In this document: one piece after another, positions 48,064-58,867 of the stretch
How the letters are laid out: each line of letters starts with the position of its first letter
Position numbering within the stretch: the first letter of the stretch is position 1
The notes under the pieces: model-generated
Databases searched by the model: none
Told to the model about the DNA's origin: nothing
What the model saw: only the letters and a program-made list of their open reading frames with translations
DNA from: Pleurostoma richardsiae
Lineage: Eukaryota > Ascomycota > Sordariomycetes > Calosphaeriales > Pleurostomataceae
Direction of reading: 5' to 3'
Length of the DNA stretch: 64,000 nt
Assembly: GCA_030052745.1 (NCBI GenBank)
Contig: JANBVO010000013.1
Location: 62,001-126,000, forward strand
Program-made: the position numbers and the translations under genes

Positions 48064-48493
48064 TTAACGGACCGGCTGCGCAATGGTGCCGTATCCGCCA
48101 CCGCCGGTCTGGACTCTCTCGCTGTAGATGCCCGGGGCATGAGTCGCCGTGAAGCGACCCTCCCGGGCCTGCTCTCGGCGGTCGTAGTAGACATACTCTA
48201 TGTAGAAGGCATGCACGTGGCCGGGGAGGTACCTGTTACAGTCTCAATCAGCGATCTGTTCCACCGAGCAAACAGTCTCTGCTTCTGGGATCCATGAGGC
48301 GGCTTACCCGAGGAGAGTGAAGCAGACGTTGATGAGGAAGTCGGCTCCGCAGCCCGCGACGGCGTAGACGCCGAGGGGAGGCACTAGAGAGGAATGTCAG
48401 CTGCCGACTGAGAGCGCATGGAAGGATAGCGGGGAAGTGAGGCATACGGAGAATAGTGACGAGGACGAGGAGGATAGCTGAGGCAGCACCCAT
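48064..48493 (-). CDS. PMP3/SNA-family plasma membrane proteolipid
   Basis: Three small exons, 48493-48448, 48383-48308 and 48232-48064, encode 96 residues. The introns are 64 and 75 nt with GT-AG ends, and phases close. The first 50 residues are the complete PMP3 (UPF0057) module: hydrophobic AILLVLVTILLPPLGVYAVA, then GCGADFLINVCFTLLGYLPGHVHAFYIEY, giving two membrane helices. The family hallmarks LPPLGV, GCGADFLINxxxTLLGYxPGxxHA are intact. PMP3 proteins help keep membrane potential and salt tolerance; the longer yeast relatives Sna2-Sna4 sort to the vacuole. This one has a hydrophilic 40-residue tail (YDRREQAREGRFTATHAPGI to TIAQPVR), which makes it SNA-like rather than the short PMP3 type. 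Because the exons are so short, ORF searches miss it. Confidence 0.93.
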
Positions 48494-51400
48494 TTTGGCT
48501 GGAGGCAGATGTTGATATGGTAGATGCTTGTCTTGAAAGGCGAATTGCCGTATGCACGAAGTTGTTGAGAAAAGATTGACTGAGGTGTCGAAGATGTGCA
48601 CGCGATAGACGGTGACTGGGCGACTGGAAGGCGTGCTTGGACCGAGGCGGGGAGTTGTTGTTTTGGATGATTCTTGGATTGGAAGGAGAGAAACTTGCTT
48701 TGACGGCTGTGTCTTGGGAGGAAGCTGAGAAGGAGCCACAGGCCTGTGTGATTTGCCGGAGAGTCAGGCAACCTTTTCTAGATTCATTCTCCCGCCGACC
48801 AACCCGCATCGCAGCTCCAAGCTCGACTTCATGCTTCCCTGCGGGCGGTGACGTAGGCTGCGACGCACGTGCCACCAGGTTCAGCCACAACTGCGCCACC
48901 AATTGGGAGCTTTCCTCCAGTCTTGCAGTCTCTGTCCCGCCTGCAACCTTAACGTAATTGCAAACGGCCTCGATAACTATGGGTGGGTGCCTTGCCTTAC
49001 CCCTGAAGGCAAGATAGCGGGTTCGACATAGTCGCCAGAAGTACTATAGTGTACAGCAAACACACTTGAGCACAGGTCTAGATATACGCATCTTATGGAG
49101 AGAGGAGAATCTCACAGCAGGATCACGCAGTTTGCTTCCGCCCTCTTGTGGTTGTGGCTTATGAGCCGCTTGGTCTCGAGATGTGATGTGCGCAGTACGC
49201 ATAGATGGCCGGCAAGTCAGTAGTAACTGCGGGTCTGTCCGCTGTGATAAGCATGCATTTAAGTTACCTTACTGCAGAAAAAGGAGCTTGAAATTAGGCC
49301 CGGTCTCTCGTTGTATCCCGTACAAGAACTCTTTTGATGCATTGTCCCGGGTATCTTTGATAGAAGCATACCTACTGGCTACAGTATGCTGCAGTCCTTG
49401 ACTTGGCTGGGAACAAGAAGAAACGAAGGCGGTAGCAGATATGAGAAGGGGGTACGCGGCCAGACCTCCTGAGCTTTCAGAGCTTCCAGAGCTCCTTGTA
49501 TCTCGGAGCTGTCTCGGAACTCAACGGTCAAGCAGCCCCACTTCCCCCTCGGCCCACCTTGCGCCGACGAAAGCTTGGGAGCCTGAACTGCCTGGATGGC
49601 CAGACGCTGCACTGAATACGTATTCGGACATTGACGGCGGGAGACCAAGAGCGAGAGGCGTTGGTATTCTCCCTGCAGAGTGAAGGATGGCAAATTCATA
49701 ACAGTACGTGGCGCTGAAGAACGAAACCGCCACGCGGCGTTATACTCTGGCTCGTTGGTACGAATGTGCTACGATGGCGCCGCCGCCAGAAACAAGTCAA
49801 GTGATCGGCTCCTGCGAGGTTGCAATCTCACCAACAGAGCGCCTAGAAGAGCGGTTGTGCCACTGTGACATTGTGTGATAGTCGGACGCAAGACAAGATG
49901 AGGCAAGGCAAGTTGCCTCCCGCTAGGAACGTCCACGAAGGCGACTGCGTGTCGATCGAACAAGCCCGGTCCGTAACAACACAGGTTATGCGATTCACGT
50001 GCTCGAGGAGAGCAAGCAACACAGGCACTCCCGCGACGGCTGGTGTGGCAGAAAGCTTCTCTCCGAGCTCCGTTACAACCTGGGCATGGTAACGCCTTCG
50101 TGCATGGCGAAGCGACATTCTGCGTGGAGGCCATGGGTGCAGGAAGGCAGGGAGAAGCTTCTCTGCATGACGACCATGCCCAGCGTCCACTAAGGCTTAG
50201 GTATGCCATGCTGGAGACATGCGGCGACGTTGACGGGGGGGCGTGGGGTTTTGACGCTTCTTGAGGCAGCAAACGTGGGGAGTGCGCATTGCCCGTGTCG
50301 CAGGAGGGTCCCAGCAAGCAGGGAGGCATGGCGGATCGCTCAGAGAGGCGAATCGCTCAGAGACAGGAGTAGCTGATCAATCCTTCGTACTGGGAGGCAG
50401 CCCAATTCGGTTTTGTTGACCCGGCCACACCACTTCACCGGGAGGGGAAGTGAGCACGGGCGAGATGGAGTGTGGCCGTAACAGGCACGCATATTAATCG
50501 CGTCAATGAGGGCGCGCGTAGGGCGGCATTACTGCTGCCACTGCTCTTATGATAAGGGTGGTCCCTGTAGACCATGCACAATATAGATAGAGCCTTGAGC
50601 GCACCGCATATCTACTTGCTGTAGAGACCAAGGCGCCAGTTGGTGGCCCGCTCCTGGGCGAACAGAAGAAAGGCAGATAACTCAGAGGGGACTGCTCGTT
50701 CGCTTCGGACCTGACTCCGATGCCAAAACGCCCTGGCTTGGCCGTTAAGGAGGTAGCCACCAACGTCAAGCGTATAAGGGACGTGATCCACGCGAAAGGG
50801 GGCTTTCGTTGGGGGAAGAAACAGGCTAGAATAAATAGATAGGAGCGGCGAGGGCGTACGGGAGATTTCGTCACATTTAGCTCGCCGTTATTAATCCAGT
50901 CAGGAAGCGCGCTAGGGAGCTCCAGTAGGGGACCAAAACCGCGAACCTCGTTGCAAAAAATCAGGCGTGATGAGCTAAAGCGAGTTCACTGTACCTCGCT
51001 CGCCGTCTGGTGCCGGCAGGGCGGCATTGGGGCCGCATGGCGTTTCTCTGGACGGGAGGTACCTCCCGCGCAGTGCCCTGGCCCGCATGCACTGTAGGTA
51101 CCTCCCGTCCTCGAGTTACCTGCCTGCCAACCGCCTGCCTGCCTGCCCGCCCAGCGGCCTGACCTGCTCCTTTTGTCGGGCCACTCCACATGAATCCACC
51201 ACCACCCGCGCTGCACTGGCGCTGCACTGGTCCTGCAGTGCAGCTGTGATGCGGCGCCAACGTGCGGGTGTAGGTCGGTAGGTATTTGGTATATTCTTAG
51301 AAGAGAGAGACATCAGGATACCTGGTCCAGGGACCTGATTCCCACTCTGTGACGTACCTGTACCGGCTAGGGATATGTTGGAGGTCTCAGTTTGTTCTCT

Positions 51401-52370
51401 GGTCCCTGAGCCCACTCTTACGTCCAGGTTGGTGAGGTTGGTTGCGGTACCTCCCCAGCTCCCCATGGCATGTCAATCGTTGGAAGACCCGATGACGTTT
51501 GACCTTCGCTTAGAATGTGCGTTGGTACTGCGTACCGGACGTTAGCTAGAGGGTAACGGCCCATAAGGGCAACTTGTTGTGCTGTAGGTATTACGGGCCC
51601 CATCTTTCGGCTCGGAGTCGCAGGTTCCAGGTTCGCTCGCTCGCGCACACAGTCCGTCACAGTACGGATTATTACGCAGCGGTACCTCGAGGGACCATGG
51701 GGTAAAGTAGCAGGGGAGCGGCGACACTCCAATTTTGGCAGCGTGGCAGCCCCCGATGTACCTGCTCCCGCCAGAAACCAGGGTGCCAACACCACTGTCA
51801 TTTTTTCCTCCTCCACCGGGTCTGGTCTGCGACTCCTTCCATCTCCTTTCCCCTTCTCTCCTTCACTCCCCGTCACCTCTCCTCCCTCCAGCTTTGTTGT
51901 GAGGGTGTGCAGCACGAACGTCTCTGCAGGCCCCCGGTTGTATTTCTGCACCGAGCCTCTCCTCACCTCGTGCCTGGCTCACCTCTCTCTCACCCTCTCT
52001 TCCGCTTCCAGTCTCCTTTTCCTGTACACTACCGGCAGAAGCGAAGCACCGGCAGCTTCTATTCCCCTTCCCGTGGGTCTGGCTCGCGCGCTTCCGCGAA
52101 CCTTAACCTTGCCGCCGCATCTGTCTACGGGAACTTCATCGGTTTCTGACTTTCAATCGCCGTCCTTGTTTGTGCCGTGTACAGTAGCTGCACGAAGAAA
52201 AAAAAAAGGTTCGTTCGATAAGCCAGCTCCAACTTTTTAGCCCTTCGAAAGCTTCCCGCCATGCGCTGACCTGCTCAATCTCAAAGGTCCCCATTAAAGG
52301 CCGGACCCTCCCGTGCTGGTTTTTCCCCTTTTCTCCCACTCGAACGAGACGAGAAATTCGGTCCCCGATC
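48494..52370. promoter_or_regulatory. Divergent intergenic region upstream of PMP3-like and Nrp1-like genes
   Basis: The first part is the PMP3-like promoter. The right end (about 51,780-52,370) is pyrimidine-rich and is the leader of the Nrp1-like gene; a 165-codon ORF there (51743-52240) is compositionally biased and out of frame with the main coding sequence. A GGTACCTCCCG palindrome and inverted repeat lie at 51,050-51,110. A short direct repeat of GCTCAGAGA occurs near 50,338-50,364. No other gene is supported. Confidence 0.4.
51050..51110. repeat. 14-bp inverted repeat with nested 16-bp palindrome
   Basis: GGACGGGAGGTACC (51050-51063) is the exact reverse complement of GGTACCTCCCGTCC (51097-51110). 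The left arm also sits inside a perfect 16-nt palindrome (51053-51068). The GTACCTCCC core recurs near 51,449 and near 3,158. It lies about 1.3 kb upstream of the Nrp1-like start. Confidence 0.7.
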
Positions 52371-54598
52371 ATGGCAGCCCAACCTCCGGCCCCGCTTAAC
52401 ATCGACCGTTACGTGGTCATCCACGTCGCGACCACATGCGATGAGCACGGCGTTTATGTGACAAAGGACTCGGCGGAGGTCATAGAGATTGGCTGGATCT
52501 TGCTTGATGCCAAGAGCCTCGACGAGGTGAGAGCTTAGCCCGCCGGCTTTCTCTGCATATAGCACGGCCCCTGCGGTACCAGCGACACTTGCTAACGTCT
52601 TTATTTGACAGATTCATCGCGAGAGCGTCCTCGTCAAGCCTATCAACACGCCGATAACGCCTCTATGCAGTATGTCCTGCTCTCCCCTGAACTTGACTGC
52701 GACCGATGCTGTCACGGCCCGTCATTGGTTTCACAAGAATACCCAGCTGACCGCTCTGCTTTCCCCTTACAGCGAGCTTGACTACCTTGACCTGGGAACA
52801 TGTGCGAAATGCCGGCACCTTCAGAGACGCCATCAATCGGTTCGATGCCTTTGCCTCCGAGCATCTGACGTCGCAGAACCGCGATTTCGTCTTCGTTACC
52901 CTCGAAGCCTGGGACCTGCGAGTTCAGCTCCCCCGCGAAGCTCGTGACAAGGCCGTTGTCCTTCCGCCATACCTCCAACACTCTCGCACCTTTGACCTTC
53001 GTACAGAATACCAGAGATGGCAGCAACATCATCCCGAGTCTCTGCCCTTCGGCCCCTCGTCGCTGGCTAATATCTGTGCGGCTCTGGAGGTGGAGGCGGT
53101 CCAGTCTAGTGCTCCTATCAAGCACAACCTGCCCTTCCATCTGCAAGCACTCGCCCCGGCGTCCCCTCGCCGTGCTATGGAAGAGGCGGTTACGCTTGCT
53201 CGAGTCTTGAGAGGCCTCATTCGCAAGTCGCAGCCCCCCCACGAGCATCCTGATGTCCTCACACGTCCCATGGATGCTCGTGCCGACGTCAGAGCCTTCC
53301 TGTCCGAAAGATCCAAGGTCCTGCACATGTCTGGCTTGCCCCATGACACGACCCAGTCCGAGCTCGAGAGTTGGTTTACTCAATTTGGCGGCCGCCCGAT
53401 TGCGTTCTGGACTCTCCGTACTCCTGAGCAGCACAAGCCAACTGGTACTGGCTTTGCTGTCTTTTCATCCCATGAAGAAGTGAGTGCTATTATTCTTATC
53501 TCAGCTTCGGTGTTTTCACGCTGTGTCAATGTGATGAAAGGCCGGTTATGGTTCTTTCTCCCTGCGACGGCAGCTAGTGCTGTAAAGAACAGCTGCGTCT
53601 TGAATAGTCTCACCTTTGTCATTAACAGCTCTTCTTGGACACACTCTAATTCTAACCGTAATCGGTAGGCTGCTGAGAGCTTGTGCATGAACGGACGCGC
53701 CTTGAACGAGAAGGCAATCGAAGTCTCGCCCTCGTCGAGTCGTGTGCTAGACCGGGCTGCGGAGATACTGACTCCGTTCCCTCCGAGCAAGAACAGACCT
53801 CGGCCTGGCGACTGGACCTGCCCTTCTTGCGGCTTCTCGAACTTTCAACGTCGTACCGCCTGCTTCCGTTGCTCCTTCCCTGCCGTTAGCGCCGGCCCAA
53901 CTGGCGATATCGGTGGTTATGGCTATGGTTATGGACCGCCAGCTATGATGCCTCCTCCCCAGCACGTCGGCCACCACGGCCCCATGGGCCATGGCGGTGG
54001 CCGCATGGGTGGTAGCGGTGTTGTGCCGTTCCGTGCAGGAGACTGGAAGTGCGGCAATGAGGTTTGCGGCTATCACAACTTCGCTAAGAATGTGTGCTGC
54101 CTGCGCTGTGGTGCTAGTCGTGCCGGCGCTGCTGTCGTAGCCGATTCTGGATACCCGTCTCCAATGGAGCCTACGTCGTCCTACAACATGAATCAGGGTT
54201 CGATGGGCGGCAACCCAGGTCCTGGCCCGTTTGCCTCTGCCGGCGGCGGCTTTGCGTCTGGCGGTGGCTATGGCCAGCATTTCGGAGGCCCGCCGAGCAC
54301 CTATGCCCTTCCCTCCGGCCTGGGAGGTGGTGCTGCCCCGTATCCCTCTCTCAACACTCATTTCGGACCTGCCCCGGGCTCCCACTCTGCTGGCCCGTTC
54401 GGAAACCCGGCTGCTGAGGCCGCCTTCCAGTCCGCGTCCAACGGTCCTGCCTCTGCCGGACCTTCCAACAACTTCTATTCTAACAACGAGAACGACCCCT
54501 TCGCATTCCTTTCGTCCGGCATCAGCAGCCTCTCCGTTGGCAGTGGAGACGCTCGTCAGAACGGCGGTGCTGCTCCCCCGAGCAAATCGCCAGCCTAG
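52371..54598 (+). CDS. nrp1: Nrp1-type RNA-binding protein: pseudo-exonuclease, RRM, two RanBP2 zinc fingers
   Basis: Exons 52371-52526, 52612-52669, 52773-53479 and 53669-54598 encode 616 residues; introns are 85, 103 and 189 nt. Residues about 12-225 resemble an ERI-1-type DEDDh exonuclease fold (YVVIHVATTCDEHGVY, EVIEIGWILLD, VTLEAWDLRVQLP, RRAMEEAVTLARVLRGLI). Residues about 250-330 are an RRM (KVLHMSGLPHDTT to GTGFAVFSSHEEAAESL), interrupted by the third intron. Two RanBP2-type zinc fingers follow: GDWTCPSCGFSNFQRRTACFRC and GDWKCGNEVCGYHNFAKNVCCLRC, each binding single-stranded RNA in this family. The tail is Gly/Asn/Ser/Pro-rich. Yeast Nrp1 is an RNA-binding protein found in stress granules; the RRM plus two zinc fingers match it. 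The exonuclease metal residues are mostly replaced (His18/Ala20 at the Asp-x-Glu site), so it should bind rather than cut RNA. Confidence 0.9.
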
Positions 54599-55914
54599 AT
54601 GTTGTACCATGATGGCCATGTATTCGCAACTGTCACCCTCGTCCCCTCACTATACACCATAAGAAGACTTGTCTGCCTTCGCATCATTGTGGAATTTTTC
54701 GCGACGGACCTTTGGAATGAGAAACATAGAACATCGAACCTTTTGCAATACCTTCTGGACTTACGCTTTCTTCGAAAGGTGGCCGGCTTTGGAAGATTAG
54801 GGTACTGGTCATGAGGCTCGGAGGCGGGGTGAGGAAAAATTTGCAAAGGGCAGGGAAGACAAAAGAATCATCTTTTCGACCGAGTTGTAAAAGGCACCGG
54901 GGGGCGGCCAGGGATTTGATGTCACACCTCACAGGGCATTGTTCTTCGTTGAATGGGCTATGCGTCGAGGCAACTTCACTGCAGGGCGGCGTGCATAGCG
55001 AAAGGGGGGGTGTAAAGGGTACCTGTGGCCTCTGTTACTCGAGACTTCTCAGACTTGTTTGGGAGCCTCCCATATGTCTGTCTGTGTGTTTCTGCTCTTC
55101 ACTCCTATCCACTTCACCTCACCTGTTTCTTTGATTGTCTTGAATCATCTACCTTTCGTCAGTTTGTTCTTTGTGCGTCGGACATGCTTAGCAGGACGGG
55201 AACTTGTCCAAGGCGGAGGAGTCCGGATGCCCAGGAGGGGGGTTGGTGGTGTTGGTTTGGCAAGGAAGGGAGGCTTCTACATCTTGGTCAATGCTTTCGA
55301 AAATCCCCGAGCCCTCGTGCCTGGGAGAGGGGGGACAATGAATGAGAAGAGAGGAGAAAGTGGGAGAATTTCCTTTTCTTTCCCCTTTTCCCATGCTTGA
55401 TACGGAAGGGGGGAAGGGGAAGGCTTCTTTTTTGACCTCGATATACCACCCGAGTATTCAGGCATGTAATTAGTTGCATATTTACGGACACTGCACAAAA
55501 AAGCCCCCGAACAGAGAATGCATGGACTGCATCCAATATCTAAAAGAATGATATTATTGTTGTTATTTTGATCCAGACGCCTATACTTGCTCGGTCGTCT
55601 AAATGATAGATGTTGGGATTCGAATAGGAGGTTGAGGATATCACTGAGGGAACTCGGTTCGACGAAAGGGGGATGTCTCGTACGAAATAGGCACCGCGTA
55701 TGTGAGCATCCTCAGCCTGTTACAATAAGTATCCGTTGTCATATGTATCAGTCTACCCTATACTGGTTCCCTGAAATCCGTCCACTTGCTAGCTGGCAAA
55801 GAGGTCTGTTGCACGGTTTTCTTCCACAAGACAATTCCCGGAGCGAATATCCCACGGTGACTAGTTGAGGTGCTGTTCCCTTATGCGTCCATTCCCTCCT
55901 CTAGCCTCCGCAAC
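54599..55914. other. Intergenic region between convergent genes
   Basis: Two genes end toward each other here. The short ORFs, including pyrimidine-rich ones near 55,050-55,400, show no family. The region is expected to hold the 3' untranslated parts of both genes. Confidence 0.45.
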
Positions 55915-58182
55915 CTAGAACTGTCTGAAGTCGTAAGATCCCATAGCGACATCATCATTGGGATCCCGAGTGTCATCGCCGGGCTCGAGACACATGTCCA
56001 AGGCGTCGATGTCCACGTCCTGGACGAACTCCACCCACTCATTGTAAGCCTCTTCCGAGTCCACGTCGCTCTCGGTGTCGCTGTCCGTCTCGCTGCCGGA
56101 CTCGCCTGCCCTGCTGTTGGGCCCTTCAGTGCTGGCTGTCGCGGTCGAAGCGTCCGCCGCCTCGTCGTCTGTCGCGTCGAAGCCCTGCAGCTTCAGGGCG
56201 TCCCGGACGATCTCCGCCACGCTCGGGCTCTGCTCTCTGGCGACGTCCCGCGCCGGGTCTGCTGCGCCTGGCGCGCCGCCCCCAGCTCCATCGTCCTCGT
56301 CGTCAGAAGACACGTCGCCCTTCAGGTCGACCGGGAAGACGGCGCAGTCGCGCTCAAAGACCAGGTCGTCCGTGCGCTCGCGCTCGTCGTCCGCCAGGAT
56401 AGCGCGCTTCTCCTCGCCGCTCAGCTCCGCCCAGCGGGCCTTGGCCGCGTGCTTGGGGAGCCAGTCGTCGACGCGGAACGGCACGTTGCCGCAGCGCGCG
56501 TGCGGGTGGTCCGGCGCGAGGGGCGGCAGCTCGTCGTCGCTCATGTACATCTCGTCCTCGGTGGGCACCAGCATGCGGCGCGCGTGCAGGTCCACGTGCC
56601 CGTGCAGCACCATCTCGACGGCCAGCTTGTCCAGCGGGAGGCCGCGCCGCGCGCTCTCCCGAGCGACCAGCTCGTCCGGGCGCACCAGGTGTTGCGCACC
56701 GGAACCCCAGCCCTCCAGGTGGCCCCTGCCGACCTCATTCTCGGGGATGTTTAGCGCGGCGCCTCGGTCGGGACCACCAGGGGGGGCGTGGTACTGGTAG
56801 CGCACCCGCGCCTCGGCGATCTCCTTGGGGTCGCGGGCGTAGTTCTTGCGGCGGAGAAGCCGCCACAGCGGCGTCAGGCCGCCCTTCAGGCCGAGCATGA
56901 GCTGCAGCAGAGCCGCGTTGTGGGGCCCGTAGACGGGGTCGGAGAAGAGCATGGCCAGCTTGACGAAGAAGAGCTGGCAGTTGAGCAGGTCGGCGTCGGC
57001 GAACCAGGCGCGGCTCTGGATGAGCGCGCGCCGGCCCGAGGTCGTGGCGCAGTCCATGATGACCCATGCCTTCTTGAGGGAGAGGTGCGCGTGGTGCGGG
57101 AGGCGCAGGCCCTGCCGGGCCATGACGGCCATGATGTCGCGCACGGCGCGCTGTCTCCAGCCGAGCATCTGCAGCCAGCGGAGGGAGGGCACGAGCCGCA
57201 GCTGGCTGGATGGTAGGTTGCGGAGGGCGGCGCCAGGAGTGCGTGGCTGGGCACCATCGGCGGTGGTGGCGGCCGCCGCCTTCCATGGGCTGGGGGGCAA
57301 GTTGGGCATGTAGTTGGTGATGGGGGCGCCCTTCCGCCTGCCGGAAGGGTCGGGGATGCAGAGTGGCTTGTACAAGTGGTAGTCGAAGATGCGACTGGTG
57401 GCCGGGAACTGATGCTCGGCAACGGCCCTGACGGCGCCTAGGAAGTTGGTGTCGATAGTGCTGTGGAAATCCCGGCTGACCGAGTACAGTGTGACGAAGT
57501 CCTTCGGGGGCAGCGCCTTGGCGAGGCCGACGGCGAGCTCATAGGAGGCGCAGAGCGAGGCGAGCAGGTCAATGTTGCCCGCAGCGGTGAACTTCTTGAC
57601 GTTGTAGTTCGGGCACCGGACGGCCTTTCTCTTGATGGTGGCGCGGAGGCCGTCGCGAGTGTTGAGCGTCAAACCGGAGAAGAAACCCACGAACGTCGTG
57701 GGCAGACCCAGGTTGGCCGCTTCAGTGGCGCCGTCGTCGATTTCGGTCTGATCTGAGCTGTTGTCATCCGTAGTCGCGGGAGCTGGTGCCGTTGTGTGGT
57801 CGTCGACCGCGATACGGGCTCTCTTCGCCTCAGGTGCGGAGTCTTCTTTCTCGCTCTCTCTGAAGTCGAGCTCGTAGTCTATCTCCTCTCCCGACTCCTC
57901 TTCGTCGTACTCATGGTCTTTCTCTTCGTTGCGCTCATCGCTGGGGATTCTGAGGTCGGGCTGCATCCCATCAGCCACTGCCTGCTGCTCGGCTGCATTC
58001 GCCCGTTCTGCGTGGCGCTGGGTGAGAACCGCGGTAGAGTCAACATCCCGAGCATCGGTGAAGGTCTGCGTCGCGAAGCGCGCCTGCAGCGCAGTGATGT
58101 TCTGAGCGACAAGGTCGGCCGGGCTAGCAGCTCCTGCAGGAGCAAGAGGACAGTCGTGGGGTGGGTGCGTGTCGTCTGACAT
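55915..58182 (-). CDS. Conserved-looking fungal protein with possible F-box-like region
   Basis: A single exon from ATG 58182 encodes 755 residues. Residues about 75-150 are acidic (DEEESGEEIDYELDF) with a basic signal (EAKRARI). The central part, about 155-520, looks folded and helical. The run LAKALPPKDFVTLYSVSRDFHSTIDTNFLGAV resembles an F-box-like helix pair. Next come TSRIFDYHLYKPLCIPD, LRWLQMLGWRQRAVRDIMAVMARQGLRLP, KAWVIMDCATTSGRRALIQSRAWFADADLLNCQLFFVKLAMLF and MLGLKGGLTPLWRLLRRKNY. The C-terminus is highly acidic (SSDDEDD, ETDSDTESDVDSEEAYNEWVEF). I cannot name an orthologue; the F-box reading is tentative. The plus-strand ORFs opposite it are antisense shadows caused by GC-rich third positions. 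Confidence 0.8.
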   Translation of the reverse strand: MSDDTHPPHDCPLAPAGAASPADLVAQNITALQARFATQTFTDARDVDSTAVLTQRHAERANAAEQQAVADGMQPDLRIPSDERNEEKDHEYDEEESGEEIDYELDFRESEKEDSAPEAKRARIAVDDHTTAPAPATTDDNSSDQTEIDDGATEAANLGLPTTFVGFFSGLTLNTRDGLRATIKRKAVRCPNYNVKKFTAAGNIDLLASLCASYELAVGLAKALPPKDFVTLYSVSRDFHSTIDTNFLGAVRAVAEHQFPATSRIFDYHLYKPLCIPDPSGRRKGAPITNYMPNLPPSPWKAAAATTADGAQPRTPGAALRNLPSSQLRLVPSLRWLQMLGWRQRAVRDIMAVMARQGLRLPHHAHLSLKKAWVIMDCATTSGRRALIQSRAWFADADLLNCQLFFVKLAMLFSDPVYGPHNAALLQLMLGLKGGLTPLWRLLRRKNYARDPKEIAEARVRYQYHAPPGGPDRGAALNIPENEVGRGHLEGWGSGAQHLVRPDELVARESARRGLPLDKLAVEMVLHGHVDLHARRMLVPTEDEMYMSDDELPPLAPDHPHARCGNVPFRVDDWLPKHAAKARWAELSGEEKRAILADDERERTDDLVFERDCAVFPVDLKGDVSSDDEDDGAGGGAPGAADPARDVAREQSPSVAEIVRDALKLQGFDATDDEAADASTATASTEGPNSRAGESGSETDSDTESDVDSEEAYNEWVEFVQDVDIDALDMCLEPGDDTRDPNDDVAMGSYDFRQF

Positions 58183-58867
58183 GATGAAGTTGGTTGCCGG
58201 TTTCAGGAAGAAAGTCTCGTGTGAACTGCGTGGGTGGATCGGGCAACTGTGTCTATATACCGCTCAGGCTCAGTGACCTGGTGGATGGTGGCGGAGAATA
58301 GATATCGTATTTGATGTGACCGAGAGTCGAGAGAGTAGCCAAAGCGTTGTTGACGCCAAAGAGAGATGTAGATTTACAGATGACGGATGTGGTCGAGACA
58401 GAAGAAGGGCAACAAGGGGAATATACACGCAATTGTCCAGGAAAGATAGAACAATGGGATACCACTTGGGACAATAGGAACAATGGGACGGTACAGAGAG
58501 AGTGCCTGGGCGACGAGTCTTCAGATGACCTTCAAATCGTGGAGAGTCTCTTCCAAGGCAACAATGCCTCTCACCTGCCTTTCATCCTCACCTTAGTATC
58601 GGATGGTCACATGCCTCAGCTAAACAAGCAATGAAAGTAAGTGATTCCTCTTCGCCTGTTACTCTATCAATCAGCCCCAGCTAGGTAGCCCACACAGATG
58701 GAGGGCTTCATTGCAGACTTCTGATCCGAAAAGCCAACACGCATCGCAGACCGAAAATGACCATCGGCAGCCAGCCTGCCTTGACCCAAAAACCCCGTTA
58801 CGCCGGTGTGGACCTCCTATGCATGTTCGTATTTGGGGATATCGCGAGTCCGCAGCTGGTACCGCTG
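58183..58867. other. Spacer between two minus-strand genes
   Basis: This is the promoter of the preceding gene and the 3' flank of HAT2. No coding sequence is supported; a 95-codon plus ORF has no family signal. Confidence 0.4.

Noticed and set aside
51743-52240. A 165-codon plus-strand ORF upstream of the Nrp1-like gene.
   Set aside because: It is made of pyrimidine-rich leader sequence, giving Ser/Pro/Leu-rich noise, and does not join in phase to the conserved protein.
55870-56754. A 294-codon plus-strand ORF.
   Set aside because: It is antisense to the 755-residue minus-strand gene; GC-rich third positions remove stops on the opposite strand. The minus frame has coherent domains and this one does not.
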